Source of the DNA: Vibrio jasicida CAIM 1864 = LMG 25398
GTDB taxonomy: Bacteria > Pseudomonadota > Gammaproteobacteria > Enterobacterales > Vibrionaceae
Direction: 5' to 3'
Assembly: GCF_000400365.1 (NCBI RefSeq)
Contig: NZ_BAOG01000054.1
Location: 1 to 64,000, forward strand
Length of the DNA stretch: 64,000 nt
Part shown: positions 1 to 9,475 of the stretch, piece by piece
Layout of the letters: each line of letters starts with the position of its first letter
Numbering within the stretch: the first letter of the stretch is position 1
The notes under the pieces: model-generated
What the model was told of the DNA's origin: nothing
The model's input: only the letters and a program-made list of their open reading frames with translations
Databases searched by the model: none
Translations under genes and position numbers: made by a program

Positions 1-33
1 ATTTTAGCTCGCGGCTATATTTGGACATAAAAA

Positions 34-68
34 GACCCCCAATAATTAGTGTCCAACTATTGGGGGTC
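34..68 (-). terminator. Rho-independent terminator of znuCB
   Basis: An 11-bp perfect inverted repeat (GACCCCCAATA with TATTGGGGGTC) encloses a 13-nt loop. Read on the minus strand it is followed by a T tract (TTTTTATG). It lies 30 bp past the znuB stop, so it ends the znuC-znuB transcript. Confidence 0.85.
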
Positions 69-97
69 AGTTCATTTCGCAGGCTTTTCTTTTTGTC

Positions 98-883
98 TTA
101 CGCTTTGCGCCTAATCAGTTGGCTAAGCATAAATAGGGATGTCGCGCTAATCACAACAGAAGGACCTGCGGGTGTATCAAAATGCCAAGACAGACTGAGT
201 CCCATTAATACAGCAACAGAGCCAATGATTGAGGCGAAAAAGGCCATTTGTTCCGGCGATGAAGAGACTTTACGTGCGGTTGCTGCAGGGATGATCAATA
301 GGGAAGTCATAATCAGTGCACCAACAAACTTCATACCTACTGCGATAACAATACCGACCATCAGCATTAATACTAAGCGCACTAAATCTGTATTTACGCC
401 TTCGACAGCAGCTAACTCTTCACTTACGGTGCTCGATAACAATGGACGCCAGAAAAAGTACAAACATGCACTTACAGCCACAACACCAGCGTAAATGAAC
501 ATTAAGTCTTGTGGAGAAACGGCGAGTAAATCACCAAATAGGTAGCTCATCAAGTCAATGCGAACATTATCCAAGAAGCTCACAGAAACTAAGCCGATGG
601 AAAGGGCGCTATGAGCTAAAATACCAAGTAGGGTATCGGTGGCAACGAGTTGCTGTTTTTGTAGCGTTACGAGCAATACCGCAAGGGCTAAACAGCACAC
701 TAAAAGAGCCAGATACAAATTTACATTAAGCAGAAAGCCAAGGGCGAGTCCCATTAGGGAAGCATGCGCTAACGTATCACCAAAGTAAGCCATTTTCCGC
801 CACACGACGAAAGAGCCTAATGGTCCTGCAATAATGGCAATACCAATGCCAGCAAGAATAGAAGGCAGTAAAAACTCAATCAT
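98..883 (-). CDS. znuB: Zinc ABC transporter permease ZnuB
   Basis: Inner-membrane permease of the high-affinity zinc importer ZnuABC. The 261-residue protein is almost entirely hydrophobic, with about eight predicted membrane segments. It carries the ABC-3 family stretch around [18 protein letters not shown] near residues 30-47. I chose the ATG giving MIEFLLPSI, because this matches the usual 261-residue length; an in-frame extension of 14 codons exists but is rich in polar residues. The start overlaps the end of znuC by 8 bp, so translation of the two is probably coupled. A strong terminator follows. Expected regulation is zinc-dependent repression through the Zur site upstream of znuC. Confidence 0.93.
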   Translation of the reverse strand: MIEFLLPSILAGIGIAIIAGPLGSFVVWRKMAYFGDTLAHASLMGLALGFLLNVNLYLALLVCCLALAVLLVTLQKQQLVATDTLLGILAHSALSIGLVSVSFLDNVRIDLMSYLFGDLLAVSPQDLMFIYAGVVAVSACLYFFWRPLLSSTVSEELAAVEGVNTDLVRLVLMLMVGIVIAVGMKFVGALIMTSLLIIPAATARKVSSSPEQMAFFASIIGSVAVLMGLSLSWHFDTPAGPSVVISATSLFMLSQLIRRKA

Positions 884-1664
884 GGTGGTGATGTCCGTGG
901 TTATGTTGTGAGCAAGATGTCGCATCGCCTGTTACAGGAGAGCCAGCAAGATCGTGATGATGGTGTTCATGATCATGATGATAAAAAGCAAGCGATTCAC
1001 GAGTCGCGTTACCAAATAGAGCGATGTACGACGGATGCTGAGTAATCGTCGCTGGTGAGCCAGAGCAACAAACATGATGGTGCAAACATATGACATCATC
1101 TGTTTTCGCCATTACCAGATGCAGGTCGTGCGATACCATGAATACACCACAATCGAAGCGATGACGAATGCTTTCGATTAAATCGTATAAGTCAATCTGA
1201 CCTTGAATATCAACGCCTTGAGCTGGTTCATCAAGTACTAAGAGTTCTGGTCGCTGGAGTAGAGCACGAGCGAGCAATACCCGCTGGTTCTCACCACCAG
1301 ACAAGCGATGCATATTGCTATTTAGTAAGTGTTCCGCTCCAACTAATCTCAAAGCATCTAGGCATTCTTGTTTGCTGTATTTCCCAGCAAGATTAAGGAA
1401 TCGAACGACATTGAGAGGCAGAGAGTCGTTGAGTTTCAGTTTCTGAGGAACATATCCAATCTTCAGCTTTCGTTTGTTCGTAAGTTTGCCACTTGTCGGT
1501 TTTTGTAACCCTAAAATGACTCGAACTAAAGTGGATTTTCCCGCTCCGTTGGGACCGATAAGAGTAGTGATTTTACCCTTTTCTAATTCCATGCTGATGT
1601 TATCAAGAACTCTACGACCATCGAATTCGACGCACAGCTGTTCAAGACGGACTAATGAAGACAT
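876..1664 (-). CDS. znuC: Zinc ABC transporter ATP-binding protein ZnuC
   Basis: Cytoplasmic ATPase that drives zinc import through ZnuB. Visible motifs are Walker [10 protein letters not shown] (residues 37-45), signature LSGGE (121-125) and Walker B LLVLDEP (141-147). The C-terminal 40 residues are packed with histidines ([10 protein letters not shown] and HNHGHHHHD), a metal-binding tail seen in ZnuC of vibrios and relatives that may sense or buffer zinc. It is the first gene of the znuCB operon and is divergent from znuA across a 78-bp gap containing a Zur palindrome. Confidence 0.95.
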   Translation of the reverse strand: MSSLVRLEQLCVEFDGRRVLDNISMELEKGKITTLIGPNGAGKSTLVRVILGLQKPTSGKLTNKRKLKIGYVPQKLKLNDSLPLNVVRFLNLAGKYSKQECLDALRLVGAEHLLNSNMHRLSGGENQRVLLARALLQRPELLVLDEPAQGVDIQGQIDLYDLIESIRHRFDCGVFMVSHDLHLVMAKTDDVICLHHHVCCSGSPATITQHPSYIALFGNATRESLAFYHHDHEHHHHDLAGSPVTGDATSCSQHNHGHHHHD

Positions 1665-1690
1665 GAATGAAACTCATTTGCAAACTGATG

Positions 1691-1707
1691 ATGTTATAAT
1701 GTAACAT
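1691..1707. promoter_or_regulatory. Zur operator between znuC and znuA
   Basis: The palindrome ATGTTA-TAATG-TAACAT has perfect 6-bp arms and sits in the 78-bp divergent gap. It matches the core of the enterobacterial Zur site (TGTTATAATATAACA). One operator would control both znuCB and znuA in response to zinc. This is inferred from sequence and position. Confidence 0.8.
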
Positions 1708-1742
1708 TATCTCACTTTCAACGCCATATCCCAAGTAAAACT

Positions 1743-2624
1743 ATGAAAAGAGCACTAATTCTTGTTGCTTCAGCAATACTAACTTTACCTGCACACGCAG
1801 TGACCGTGTTAACTAGCATCAAACCTATTCAAATGATCACAACTGAGCTAACGGAAGGTGTAACAACACCGGATGTGTTACTTCAGAATAATGCCTCTCC
1901 TCATGATTATGCTTTGCGTCCTTCGGATGTAAAAAAAGCGGCTGCGGCTGATCTTGTTATTTGGTATGGGCATGATTTAGAACCCTTCCTTGAAAAAGTG
2001 GTAGCAGACAAAGACAACACGCTTACCGTAAGTAAAATCCCAGACCTTAAATTGCGTGAATTTGGTAGCGAGCATGCTCACGACCATGATGGGCACGATC
2101 ACGGTACCCATGATCCTCATTTTTGGCTTGGTATTGAAACCGTTCAACAAGTCGCTAACGCGATCGCCCATAAACTCGCTGAAATCGATCCTGCTAATGC
2201 CAGCACTTATGCAGCAAACCTGAAAAAATTTGATGAACATCTGAAAACGACAGACGCAGAAATTAAGCAAGAGCTTACGCCAGTTAAAGACAAGGGGTAC
2301 TTCGTTTTCCATGATGCCTATGGTTACTTTGAAGCGCGTTATGGGCTAAACCAAATGGGCCACTTTACTGTCTCTCCTGATCGCAAGCCTGGCGCAAAAA
2401 CATTGATTCATATCCGTAAAACACTAGGGACGGGCGATGTAGCATGTGTCTTTTCTGAGCCACAGTTTACTCCTGCAGTGATCGAAAGTGTTATGCGTGG
2501 TAATGACGTGAACACTGGCGTACTTGATCCGCTAGGCAGTGAAATTGATGTACAGTCAGGCAGTTACTTTGCATTTCTGAAACAAATGTCGAATAGCTTT
2601 AGTCAATGTTTGAGCGAAAAGTAA
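1743..2624 (+). CDS. znuA: Zinc ABC transporter periplasmic binding protein ZnuA
   Basis: Periplasmic zinc-capture protein of the ZnuABC importer, 293 residues, cluster A-I substrate-binding family. A signal peptide ends at PAHA (about residues 1-19). Zinc ligand contexts are visible: histidine in SPHDYALRPSD, histidines in THDPHFWLG, and histidine in FVFHDAYGYF. The His/Asp-rich loop EHAHDHDGHDHGTHD near residues 113-127 is typical of ZnuA and absent from manganese-binding relatives, which supports zinc. It is divergent from znuCB and shares the Zur box. Confidence 0.95.
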   Translation: MKRALILVASAILTLPAHAVTVLTSIKPIQMITTELTEGVTTPDVLLQNNASPHDYALRPSDVKKAAAADLVIWYGHDLEPFLEKVVADKDNTLTVSKIPDLKLREFGSEHAHDHDGHDHGTHDPHFWLGIETVQQVANAIAHKLAEIDPANASTYAANLKKFDEHLKTTDAEIKQELTPVKDKGYFVFHDAYGYFEARYGLNQMGHFTVSPDRKPGAKTLIHIRKTLGTGDVACVFSEPQFTPAVIESVMRGNDVNTGVLDPLGSEIDVQSGSYFAFLKQMSNSFSQCLSEK

Positions 2625-2778
2625 CAAATGTGTTGTTACTCCTTACACTGAATTCGTTTTTAACGTGATCCAACAGTAAGAATTGCAACCTTTGGCGCAG
2701 TGAGTCTTTCCTATTAAAGGATTTGAAGTATCATTATCAATAATTAGCGGCTCGAAATAACCATATTGACACTTAGCT

Positions 2779-5700
2779 ATGGAAGGCATGAATGTACAAG
2801 AGCACGCACGTATTGATACATGTAAGGATTTCAACTTGCTGCGCCCATTAGCCCTATTTTTTGGGGTTTTTATCCTCTCATTTCAAACGTTTGCTTCAAG
2901 TGAAGCGAATGCGATCTTCTACCCTTTGCCAAATCAGGTTAAGGGCACTTTTATTGCGGCGAAAAAATTGTTTCCTGGTGAACAGGGCGGGCTATGGATC
3001 CATGATGTTCACGGCAGAGTATTGTTCTATGACGGTCAAACGACGCTTCCCAAATCAGGCAGTTTCCTGCCAGCGAGAGAAGAACAATTAGCCTATCACA
3101 AAGGGTCATTTTGGACCTTTGTTGAAAATGAAGTTTATCAAACCTACCCAAATCGAGATCGTCGGCTAGTCTTTAGCCTCAATCCAGGCTCCCAAATACG
3201 TAAAATTGGTTCTTCGGGTCAATATATTTGGGTCAGTGATGGTGCGCATTTCTATACGTATAACATCGACACCAGCGAGCTGAATTCCTTCTCATTGCTC
3301 CAGCTTTATCAGCACAGCAACAATAGTTATGTATACATCAACGATGCCATATTTGTTGAAACAAAATGGGCCTTGGCGACGACATCAGGTGTCTACCTTT
3401 CTGAAGGCAATTCGTTTAACCACGTCGTTTCCTCAGGTAAGCACTACATAGAAAAAGTCTATTATTCGCATACCCGAAGGGAAATACTCATCGGAACGTT
3501 GAAAGGTGCGCTGATTTTCAATATTTACGAGCCTAACAAACCCGTGATCAGAATCGGAGCCTCCCATGTTTTGACGTTTGCAGAGACGAACCAAGAGTAT
3601 TGGGTTGGTACAGAACAAGGGTTATATCTGTACTCTTTTTTGACTGGTGCTGTGACTCAGGTGACGCCTGCAAGTTTCTTGGAGATCGAATTAGCGAGTA
3701 CCAAAATTTACTCTTTGTTGAACGATAATATGGGAGGAATGTGGATCGCGACGAATCAAGGGATTCGCTATTACTCACTATTCAGCAAAAAGTTTGAACG
3801 TATTACTTTCAGCAGTTATGACTCACAAACACTTTCTGGCCGTATTCGACAGACATTAACTGGCCCAGATGGCGTGTTATGGTTTGTCGATGACCACAAC
3901 TTATATCGTTCTGGCTCTAAAGGTGTCATGAAAGTGATGAATTTAGCATCACAAATCAATGAGTTTGCTTTCCAAGGCGACAGATTATGGCTGGCGACGT
4001 CTTCAGGATTAGAGATCTACAATTTAAATGATTTAGAACGTGTTAGTTATCCCTATTTAAGGGTTATGGCTGGTCGACCTATCGAACATATCGTTGCTGA
4101 TGGTTCAACAAGACTGTGGGCTTCAAGTGGGTATCAATTATTTAATATTGATGTTTCTAGCCAAGAAGTTAGGAACTTTGGTAGTGATTGGTTAGTCAGC
4201 CAATACCTACCTGCTAAGATCACCCGTCTCTACGACAAAGAAGAACTGTTATTGATTGGTACTGACCACGGTGTGTACGAGTACGATGGAGAACGAATCC
4301 GATTTAACCGTTTCTCAGAAAAATACGGTGAATCCTTAGACATGATTACAGCAATCGACGGTTCTCAGTGGTTTGCCTCTGCATACGGCGTGTTTAAAAC
4401 GGTGCCAGGTAGTGATTCAAAGCAAGTCATGGAAATGAGTGTTTCCAACTCTCGTCCTGCATGTATGATCAGTGACTCTGAAGGCGTCTGGCTCGCATCG
4501 TCTGTTGGCCTGAGTTATTACCATTTGTCTGGTCAGTTAATGAAACATTATTCCTCTTCATCCGGCTTGATAAATAATGAGTTCTTGCCTGGTGTATGTA
4601 ATACGATCAGGCGTGCTGAGGATAGTGACCGCCAACTTATCTTTGGTTCGCAATATGGGTTGGTCAAGGCTGATGCTTCTAAGCTTCTGGTGTCTAATAC
4701 GCCAGAATCCAAGCTTATTGTTAGCCAAGTCATGTTAGAAAATGATGTGGTTCAAGTCGGAAGCGCCGATCTTTTGGAGATGAAGCTACCGTATGGGTCT
4801 TCTTTAAGTTTCCTTTTTGGTGTCATGCCTAAACCTGACAATCAGAATTTGTATTATCGCTTGCACGAAAATGAGAAGTGGCAAACTTTAGAAGGTGGAC
4901 AACTGACTCTAGAGCACCTGAATTCAGGAGAGTATCACTTACAAGTGAGTAATGACTCACAATTAGCCTCTGGAATGATAGGGCTTGATTCGAAATTTAC
5001 TGTCTTGGAACCGTGGTATTTATCTAAACTCGCGATCACGGGTTTTACCATGGTGGTTATTGTCATTCTTGCTTTGATTATTTACTGGCGTTCTCGCTAT
5101 GTACTACAGGCCAACCGTGACCTCGCTGCTCAAGTTACATTGAAAACAAACCAATTACGCCATCAAAGTCGTGTATTACTCACCAGTAATCAGCAGTTGA
5201 GAAAGCAAATACAGGTAAGAAACTTATTAGTCGACCATGTTGCCCAATCGATTAAGACAAGCGTCGATTCCATTGCCAATAGGTTGCCTATAGATCTGGA
5301 CTCAGCAACCCAAGACCATCTTTCGAAAACCTACTGGCAACTTAACGAATTAAAGAGTTCGCCAGAAGATAGCAGCGGTGGCAGCCAAAATTACAACCTA
5401 AGCCAAATAACGCAGTCTGTCGTTGACGTATGGCGAGAGGATTTCTCGAAAGCTGGCATTGTTGTCGAGTTGGAAGATGCTTATAAATCCAGTCGAATCG
5501 CACTTGAGAGTTTTAATCTCGATGTTATCTTCAATAGCATCTTTGCTAATGCGATAAAGCGTTCATTCCGAGGTCAGTCAGTTAAGCTGGTCTTAGAGGA
5601 GGGAAATGACATTGTTTCGCTCAGCTTTATCGATTACGGAACTCAACTGCCTAGTAAAGTGTCGACGATGCGTCCTTCTAATACTACAAATGTAGACTTA

Positions 5701-6210
5701 AGTATGGACAACCTGCCTCAACTGGTATCGGTGAGTGGAGGACATTTATCAATGTTCGCCTCTGATGCTCAGAATAAAATCGAAATCACTTGGCCATGTG
5801 CGCAAGAGCTGAGCCATGTTGAGGAATCATTACCGGAATTTACCCAATCAGAACCAATATCGGAGAAAGTGTCACCGGAGCAAGAGTGGCTGATGAAAGT
5901 TTATCAATTAGTTGCAGAAAATTATCATGATGCGGAATTCGGTACCGCCTCTGCGGCGAAGTTGCTGTTTATGTCTGAACGTAGCTTACAGCGTCGTTTC
6001 AAATCCGCGTCATCGAGAACTTTCAAAGATTATCTTACAGAGGTGCGCTTAGAAACAGCATGTGAGCAACTATTAGCGGGTGAAAAAATCAGTGAGGTTG
6101 CATTTAATTGCGGATTTAATGACCCTTCCTACTTCAGTCAAAAGTTTAAGCACCACTTCGGTTTACCTCCGTCTAAGTTTGCTATGACGCAAGAGAATCA
6201 AGTTAGCTAG
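2779..6210 (+). CDS. Membrane-spanning sensor with AraC-type DNA-binding domain and degenerate kinase core
   Basis: A 1143-residue protein built like a hybrid two-component sensor but missing key parts. Order: N-terminal signal/anchor (about residues 22-42, LLRPLALFFGVFILSFQ); periplasmic beta-propeller-type repeats (about 45-640, several units like YWVGTEQGLYLY); a Y_Y_Y-like domain (about 660-740); a membrane helix (751-770); a coiled coil (775-810); a kinase-like core (about 810-1010); and a C-terminal AraC HTH (1035-1143). The histidine position of the DHp-like motif is Gln823 (VDHVAQSIKTSV), the G1 box reads DYGTQ and the G2 glycines are absent. No receiver domain is present. I infer ligand-driven direct transcription control from the membrane, possibly of polysaccharide use as in related propeller sensors. 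An in-frame ATG at 2788 is an alternative start. The ligand is unknown. Confidence 0.75.
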   Translation: MEGMNVQEHARIDTCKDFNLLRPLALFFGVFILSFQTFASSEANAIFYPLPNQVKGTFIAAKKLFPGEQGGLWIHDVHGRVLFYDGQTTLPKSGSFLPAREEQLAYHKGSFWTFVENEVYQTYPNRDRRLVFSLNPGSQIRKIGSSGQYIWVSDGAHFYTYNIDTSELNSFSLLQLYQHSNNSYVYINDAIFVETKWALATTSGVYLSEGNSFNHVVSSGKHYIEKVYYSHTRREILIGTLKGALIFNIYEPNKPVIRIGASHVLTFAETNQEYWVGTEQGLYLYSFLTGAVTQVTPASFLEIELASTKIYSLLNDNMGGMWIATNQGIRYYSLFSKKFERITFSSYDSQTLSGRIRQTLTGPDGVLWFVDDHNLYRSGSKGVMKVMNLASQINEFAFQGDRLWLATSSGLEIYNLNDLERVSYPYLRVMAGRPIEHIVADGSTRLWASSGYQLFNIDVSSQEVRNFGSDWLVSQYLPAKITRLYDKEELLLIGTDHGVYEYDGERIRFNRFSEKYGESLDMITAIDGSQWFASAYGVFKTVPGSDSKQVMEMSVSNSRPACMISDSEGVWLASSVGLSYYHLSGQLMKHYSSSSGLINNEFLPGVCNTIRRAEDSDRQLIFGSQYGLVKADASKLLVSNTPESKLIVSQVMLENDVVQVGSADLLEMKLPYGSSLSFLFGVMPKPDNQNLYYRLHENEKWQTLEGGQLTLEHLNSGEYHLQVSNDSQLASGMIGLDSKFTVLEPWYLSKLAITGFTMVVIVILALIIYWRSRYVLQANRDLAAQVTLKTNQLRHQSRVLLTSNQQLRKQIQVRNLLVDHVAQSIKTSVDSIANRLPIDLDSATQDHLSKTYWQLNELKSSPEDSSGGSQNYNLSQITQSVVDVWREDFSKAGIVVELEDAYKSSRIALESFNLDVIFNSIFANAIKRSFRGQSVKLVLEEGNDIVSLSFIDYGTQLPSKVSTMRPSNTTNVDLSMDNLPQLVSVSGGHLSMFASDAQNKIEITWPCAQELSHVEESLPEFTQSEPISEKVSPEQEWLMKVYQLVAENYHDAEFGTASAAKLLFMSERSLQRRFKSASSRTFKDYLTEVRLETACEQLLAGEKISEVAFNCGFNDPSYFSQKFKHHFGLPPSKFAMTQENQVS

Positions 6211-6246
6211 ATTCATTAGCTTTTGATGCTCTGCTATTAAATTGTT

Positions 6247-6279
6247 AAGCCCGGCTCGTTTTGATGCTGGGCTTTTTAT
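6247..6279 (+). terminator. Terminator after the AraC-type sensor gene
   Basis: Stem AAGCCCGGC with GCTGGGCTT (9 bp, one G-U pair), 10-nt loop, followed by TTTTTATT. It lies 36 bp past the stop codon. Confidence 0.75.
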
Positions 6280-6496
6280 TACGCCAAGCATCGAATCGAC
6301 TTGGTTTGACGCGGCTTGTTAGAGGCATGCTTTGAGATGCGAGTTATGACTATTTATCACATGATCTTTTGGTTGTGTGGGGTTGAGCGTGCTCGAGGTA
6401 GTGCAATTAAGTTCGGGAAACTAACAGTGAACAATGGAGTGTTGATGTATTGAGTATTAAGGGGAGTAAAGCGTTAAGTGGATAAAGAAAGAGAAG

Positions 6497-6622
6497 AAAA
6501 AAATATCGTGGTATAGCCGGGGGGACTATACCACGGGTGTCAATGACACCTTCGCTTGCTGCCGGAGTGACATGTTGCCATGTCACCTCTGGAATTCTTT
6601 TGAGTGGCTGTTGCCTCTCGAT
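6497..6622 (-). ncRNA. Candidate intergenic small RNA with its own terminator
   Basis: On the minus strand three hairpins follow each other. The first is GTGACATG-loop-CATGTCAC (6567-6586), extendable by pairing of the flanking CCAGAG and CTCCGG. The second is GGTGTC/GACACC (6536-6550). The last is a 10-bp perfect stem CGTGGTATAG/CTATACCACG (6507-6535), followed directly by the T-rich tract ATATTTTTTT, a classic rho-independent end. A TATAGT -10-like hexamer lies at 6634-6629, which would start transcription near 6622 and give an RNA of about 125 nt. No clear -35 is seen. No known Vibrio sRNA (Qrr, RyhB, Spot 42, VqmR) was recognised in it. The single-stranded stretches and the Hfq-style U tail fit a trans-acting sRNA. 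Confidence 0.6.
6507..6535 (-). terminator. Terminator hairpin of the candidate sRNA
   Basis: A 10-bp perfect stem with a 9-nt loop, followed on the minus strand by ATATTTTTTT (6506-6497). On the plus strand no T tract follows, so the hairpin supports minus-strand transcription. Confidence 0.75.
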
Positions 6623-6930
6623 GGATTAACTATACGAGACCTTACTTATTTTTCTTATAAAAATAACGACAGGTTAATGTGAGAAAAGCGACAAAATGCC
6701 AAGTTTAACCTAAGCTCATGTTTTTGTTTGTTATTTTGTTTGACTAGTATTGGCTTGTTGCGATTGTGTTAATTGCTGTATTGCTGAAAATATTCAATTT
6801 TGACGAAAATGACGAGAGATTGATTAACGGAGTTGACGTTGTATTTCGTCAAAAGCATTAATGAAATCTTTGATTTCACACAATGAATGCAAGGGAATGG
6901 CGGAGTATCATCTGCTTCCTGTATACTATT

Positions 6931-6949
6931 AATAATAATATTTCTCATT
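6931..6949. promoter_or_regulatory. Possible Fur box upstream of feoA
   Basis: AATAATAATATTTCTCATT matches 12 of 19 positions of the Fur consensus GATAATGATAATCATTATC and lies about 22 bp before the feoA start. The region is AT-rich, so chance matches are likely. It is called mainly because feo operons in vibrios are iron-repressed. Confidence 0.35.
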
Positions 6950-6971
6950 AGCACTACCCTTAAGGGCCATT

Positions 6972-7199
6972 ATGAAGTTATCAGAGATTAAACCCGGCGA
7001 AACGGTGACTATTCGTTTATTGGAAGGTCTTACATCGGATGTCAGAAAAAAGCTTATGGTGATGGGTTTACTTCCCAATACTGAAGTGAAAGTCATTCGA
7101 CGAGCTCCAATGGGTGACCCACTGCAAGTAGAAGTACGTGGTGTTTCTGTGGCACTACGAGAAGCTATTGCTCAAAGCATCGAAGTGGAGCGCGTATAA
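6972..7199 (+). CDS. feoA: Ferrous iron transport protein A
   Basis: A 75-residue SH3-like FeoA domain protein, starting MKLSEIKPGETVTIRLLEG, the usual length for the family. It is a cytoplasmic partner thought to modulate FeoB in ferrous iron import. Its stop codon overlaps the feoB ATG by one base (TAATG), and feoC follows feoB with a 4-bp overlap, so feoABC forms a tight operon. Iron/Fur repression is expected. Confidence 0.93.
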   Translation: MKLSEIKPGETVTIRLLEGLTSDVRKKLMVMGLLPNTEVKVIRRAPMGDPLQVEVRGVSVALREAIAQSIEVERV

Positions 7200-9475
7200 T
7201 GCAATACCAAATTCTTACAGTCGGTAACCCAAACAGCGGTAAAACGACGCTTTTTAATGGTCTTACTGGTGCAAAGCAGCAAGTAGGTAACTGGGCAGGT
7301 GTCACCGTCGAGAAGAAAACCGGTCAGTTCAAACATGCCGGTGACGACTTTGCTTTAACTGACCTGCCGGGCATTTACTCTTTAGACAGTGGTAATGACA
7401 GCAACAGTATTGATGAATCCATTGCCTCTCGTGCGGTTCTGACGCACCCTGCTGATCTGATCATCAACGTAGTCGATGCAACAAGTCTTGAACGTAGCTT
7501 ATATATGACACTGCAGTTGCGCGAACTTGGTCGTCCGATGATTGTTGTATTAAACAAAATGGACGCACTTAAGCGTGAACGCCAAATCATCAACGTTGCA
7601 GAACTAGAAAAAACGTTGGGTTGCCCGGTAGTTAGCCTTTCAGCGACAAACAAAGCACAAGTAGCAGAATTTAAAGAGAAGCTGCACAAGTCTGTGGTTC
7701 AAGGTGTCGCGTTAAAAGAAGTCGCTTTGAATTACGGCGAACAAATGGAAGCGGCGATCGGCAAAGTTTCGGCTCTTTTCAATGATCAAACCGTTTCTCA
7801 CCGAGCATTGGCGATTCGCGCACTAGAAAAAGATGCACTGGTTCTTAATAGCATGTCGGATGCAGACCGCAATGGTGTTGAAAATACGATTGCCGAGCTA
7901 GATCTTGATGTTGACCTGCATGTGGCTGACACCAAATACACACATCTTCACGAAGAGTGTAAGAAAGTACGCCGTAGCGAAGGTAAGTTAAGCCGCAGCG
8001 TGACTGAAAAGCTAGACCAATTCATTTTGAACAAGTGGGTGGGCATCCCATTCTTCTTCGTTGTGATGTACCTAATGTTCATGTTCTCTATCAACATTGG
8101 TAGTGCGTTCATCGACTTCTTCGATATCGGTGTTGGTGCTCTGTTGGTTGATGGTGGTCACCACTTGTTAGACGGTCATTTGCCTGTGTGGTTAGTGACG
8201 GTGCTTGCTGATGGTATCGGCGGCGGTATCCAGACGGTTGCAACCTTCATTCCGGTTATCGCTTGTTTGTACCTGTTCCTAGCGGTACTTGAGAGCTCAG
8301 GTTACATGGCTCGTGCAGCATTCGTACTAGATAAAGTGATGCAGAAGATTGGCTTACCGGGTAAAGCATTCGTTCCGCTCGTGCTGGGCTTTGGTTGTAA
8401 CGTACCGTCAATCATGGCGACTCGTACTCTAGACCAAGAACGTGAGCGCAAACTGGCTGCATCTATGGCGCCATTTATGTCATGTGGTGCTCGTCTGCCT
8501 GTATACGCGTTATTCGCTGCGGCATTCTTCCCAGGTTCTGGTCAGAACATTGTATTCGCACTTTACCTACTTGGTATTGTGGCAGCGATCTTCACGGGTC
8601 TTTTCCTTAAGCACACGCTTTACCCAGGTAGCAGTGATAGCCTAGTGATGGAAATGCCAGACTATGAGCTTCCTACGCTACAAAACGTCGTGATCAAAAC
8701 TTGGCAAAAACTGAAGCGCTTTGTTCTAGGTGCCGGTAAAACCATCGTAATCGTTGTTGCTATTCTGAGTTTCTTCAACTCATTGGGTACTGATGGCAGT
8801 TTTGGTAACGAAGACAGCGAAAACTCTGTGCTTTCTAAAGCAGCGCAAGTTGTGACTCCAGTATTCTCACCAATCGGTGTTCAAGAAGACAACTGGCCAG
8901 CGACGGTAGGTATCATTACCGGTATCTTCGCAAAAGAGGCGGTAGTTGGTACGCTGAACAGTCTATACACTACGCCAAGCGACGGCGAAGACGCAGAATT
9001 TGACCTAATGGGCAGCCTAGAAGAGGCAGTAATGAGTATCCCAGAAAACCTAGCCGGTTTGAGCTACTCAGATCCACTAGGTATTGAAGTGGGTGACTTA
9101 ACTGACTCAAATGCGGTTGCAGAAGAACAAGAAGTCGATGCTTCTATCTTCGGTAACATCAAATCGCAGTTTGCTTCTGGCAATGCAGCGTTTGCTTACC
9201 TAATCTTTATCTTACTGTACACACCATGTGTTGCAGCAATGGGTGCTTACGTACGTGAGTTTGGCCATAAGTTCGCTCGATTTATAGCAGTATGGACAAT
9301 GGGATTGGCTTACCTATGTGCGACGTTCTACAACCAACTGACACATTTCGCAGATAGCCCAGTGACCAGTGGTATTTGGATTGCGGTAATTGTAGCAATC
9401 TTCTTTGGTACATACCGTGTGTTCAAACGAGTTGGTAAGAAGCAAAACGGTGCATTAGAGGCGCAAGTAGCATGA
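7199..9475 (+). CDS. feoB: Ferrous iron permease FeoB
   Basis: Inner-membrane ferrous iron transporter of 758 residues. The N-terminal G domain shows G1 GNPNSGKT (residues 9-16), G3 DLPG (55-58) and G4 NKMD. A helical GDI-like segment follows, and then two Gate regions with many membrane helices from about residue 280. The pore motif region VLGFGCNVPSIMATRT with its conserved cysteine is present, as is the second Gate cysteine in YTPCVAAMGA. The length agrees with Vibrio FeoB (about 755-760 residues). Confidence 0.96.
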   Translation: MQYQILTVGNPNSGKTTLFNGLTGAKQQVGNWAGVTVEKKTGQFKHAGDDFALTDLPGIYSLDSGNDSNSIDESIASRAVLTHPADLIINVVDATSLERSLYMTLQLRELGRPMIVVLNKMDALKRERQIINVAELEKTLGCPVVSLSATNKAQVAEFKEKLHKSVVQGVALKEVALNYGEQMEAAIGKVSALFNDQTVSHRALAIRALEKDALVLNSMSDADRNGVENTIAELDLDVDLHVADTKYTHLHEECKKVRRSEGKLSRSVTEKLDQFILNKWVGIPFFFVVMYLMFMFSINIGSAFIDFFDIGVGALLVDGGHHLLDGHLPVWLVTVLADGIGGGIQTVATFIPVIACLYLFLAVLESSGYMARAAFVLDKVMQKIGLPGKAFVPLVLGFGCNVPSIMATRTLDQERERKLAASMAPFMSCGARLPVYALFAAAFFPGSGQNIVFALYLLGIVAAIFTGLFLKHTLYPGSSDSLVMEMPDYELPTLQNVVIKTWQKLKRFVLGAGKTIVIVVAILSFFNSLGTDGSFGNEDSENSVLSKAAQVVTPVFSPIGVQEDNWPATVGIITGIFAKEAVVGTLNSLYTTPSDGEDAEFDLMGSLEEAVMSIPENLAGLSYSDPLGIEVGDLTDSNAVAEEQEVDASIFGNIKSQFASGNAAFAYLIFILLYTPCVAAMGAYVREFGHKFARFIAVWTMGLAYLCATFYNQLTHFADSPVTSGIWIAVIVAIFFGTYRVFKRVGKKQNGALEAQVA

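Larger units (their letters stand above)
6280..6971. other. Long intergenic region between sensor gene and feoA
   Basis: About 690 bp with no convincing coding sequence. It holds a structured minus-strand small RNA candidate (about 6497-6622) and a weak Fur-like site upstream of feoA. A 61-codon minus-strand open frame at 6769-6954 lacks a good ribosome site and codon character and is not called. I see nothing further in 6280-6490 or 6650-6920. Confidence 0.6.

Noticed and set aside
2643-2834. Minus-strand 63-codon open frame overlapping the sensor gene start
   Set aside because: It overlaps a well-supported plus-strand gene, has unusual composition and no ribosome site.
6507-6592. Plus-strand riboswitch (for example cyclic-di-GMP type) for feoA
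   Set aside because: No aptamer consensus matches, it is more than 370 bp from feoA, and the T tract follows the hairpin only on the minus strand.
6769-6954. Minus-strand 61-codon open frame upstream of feoA
   Set aside because: No ribosome site, it covers the feo promoter region, and composition is that of AT-rich intergenic DNA.
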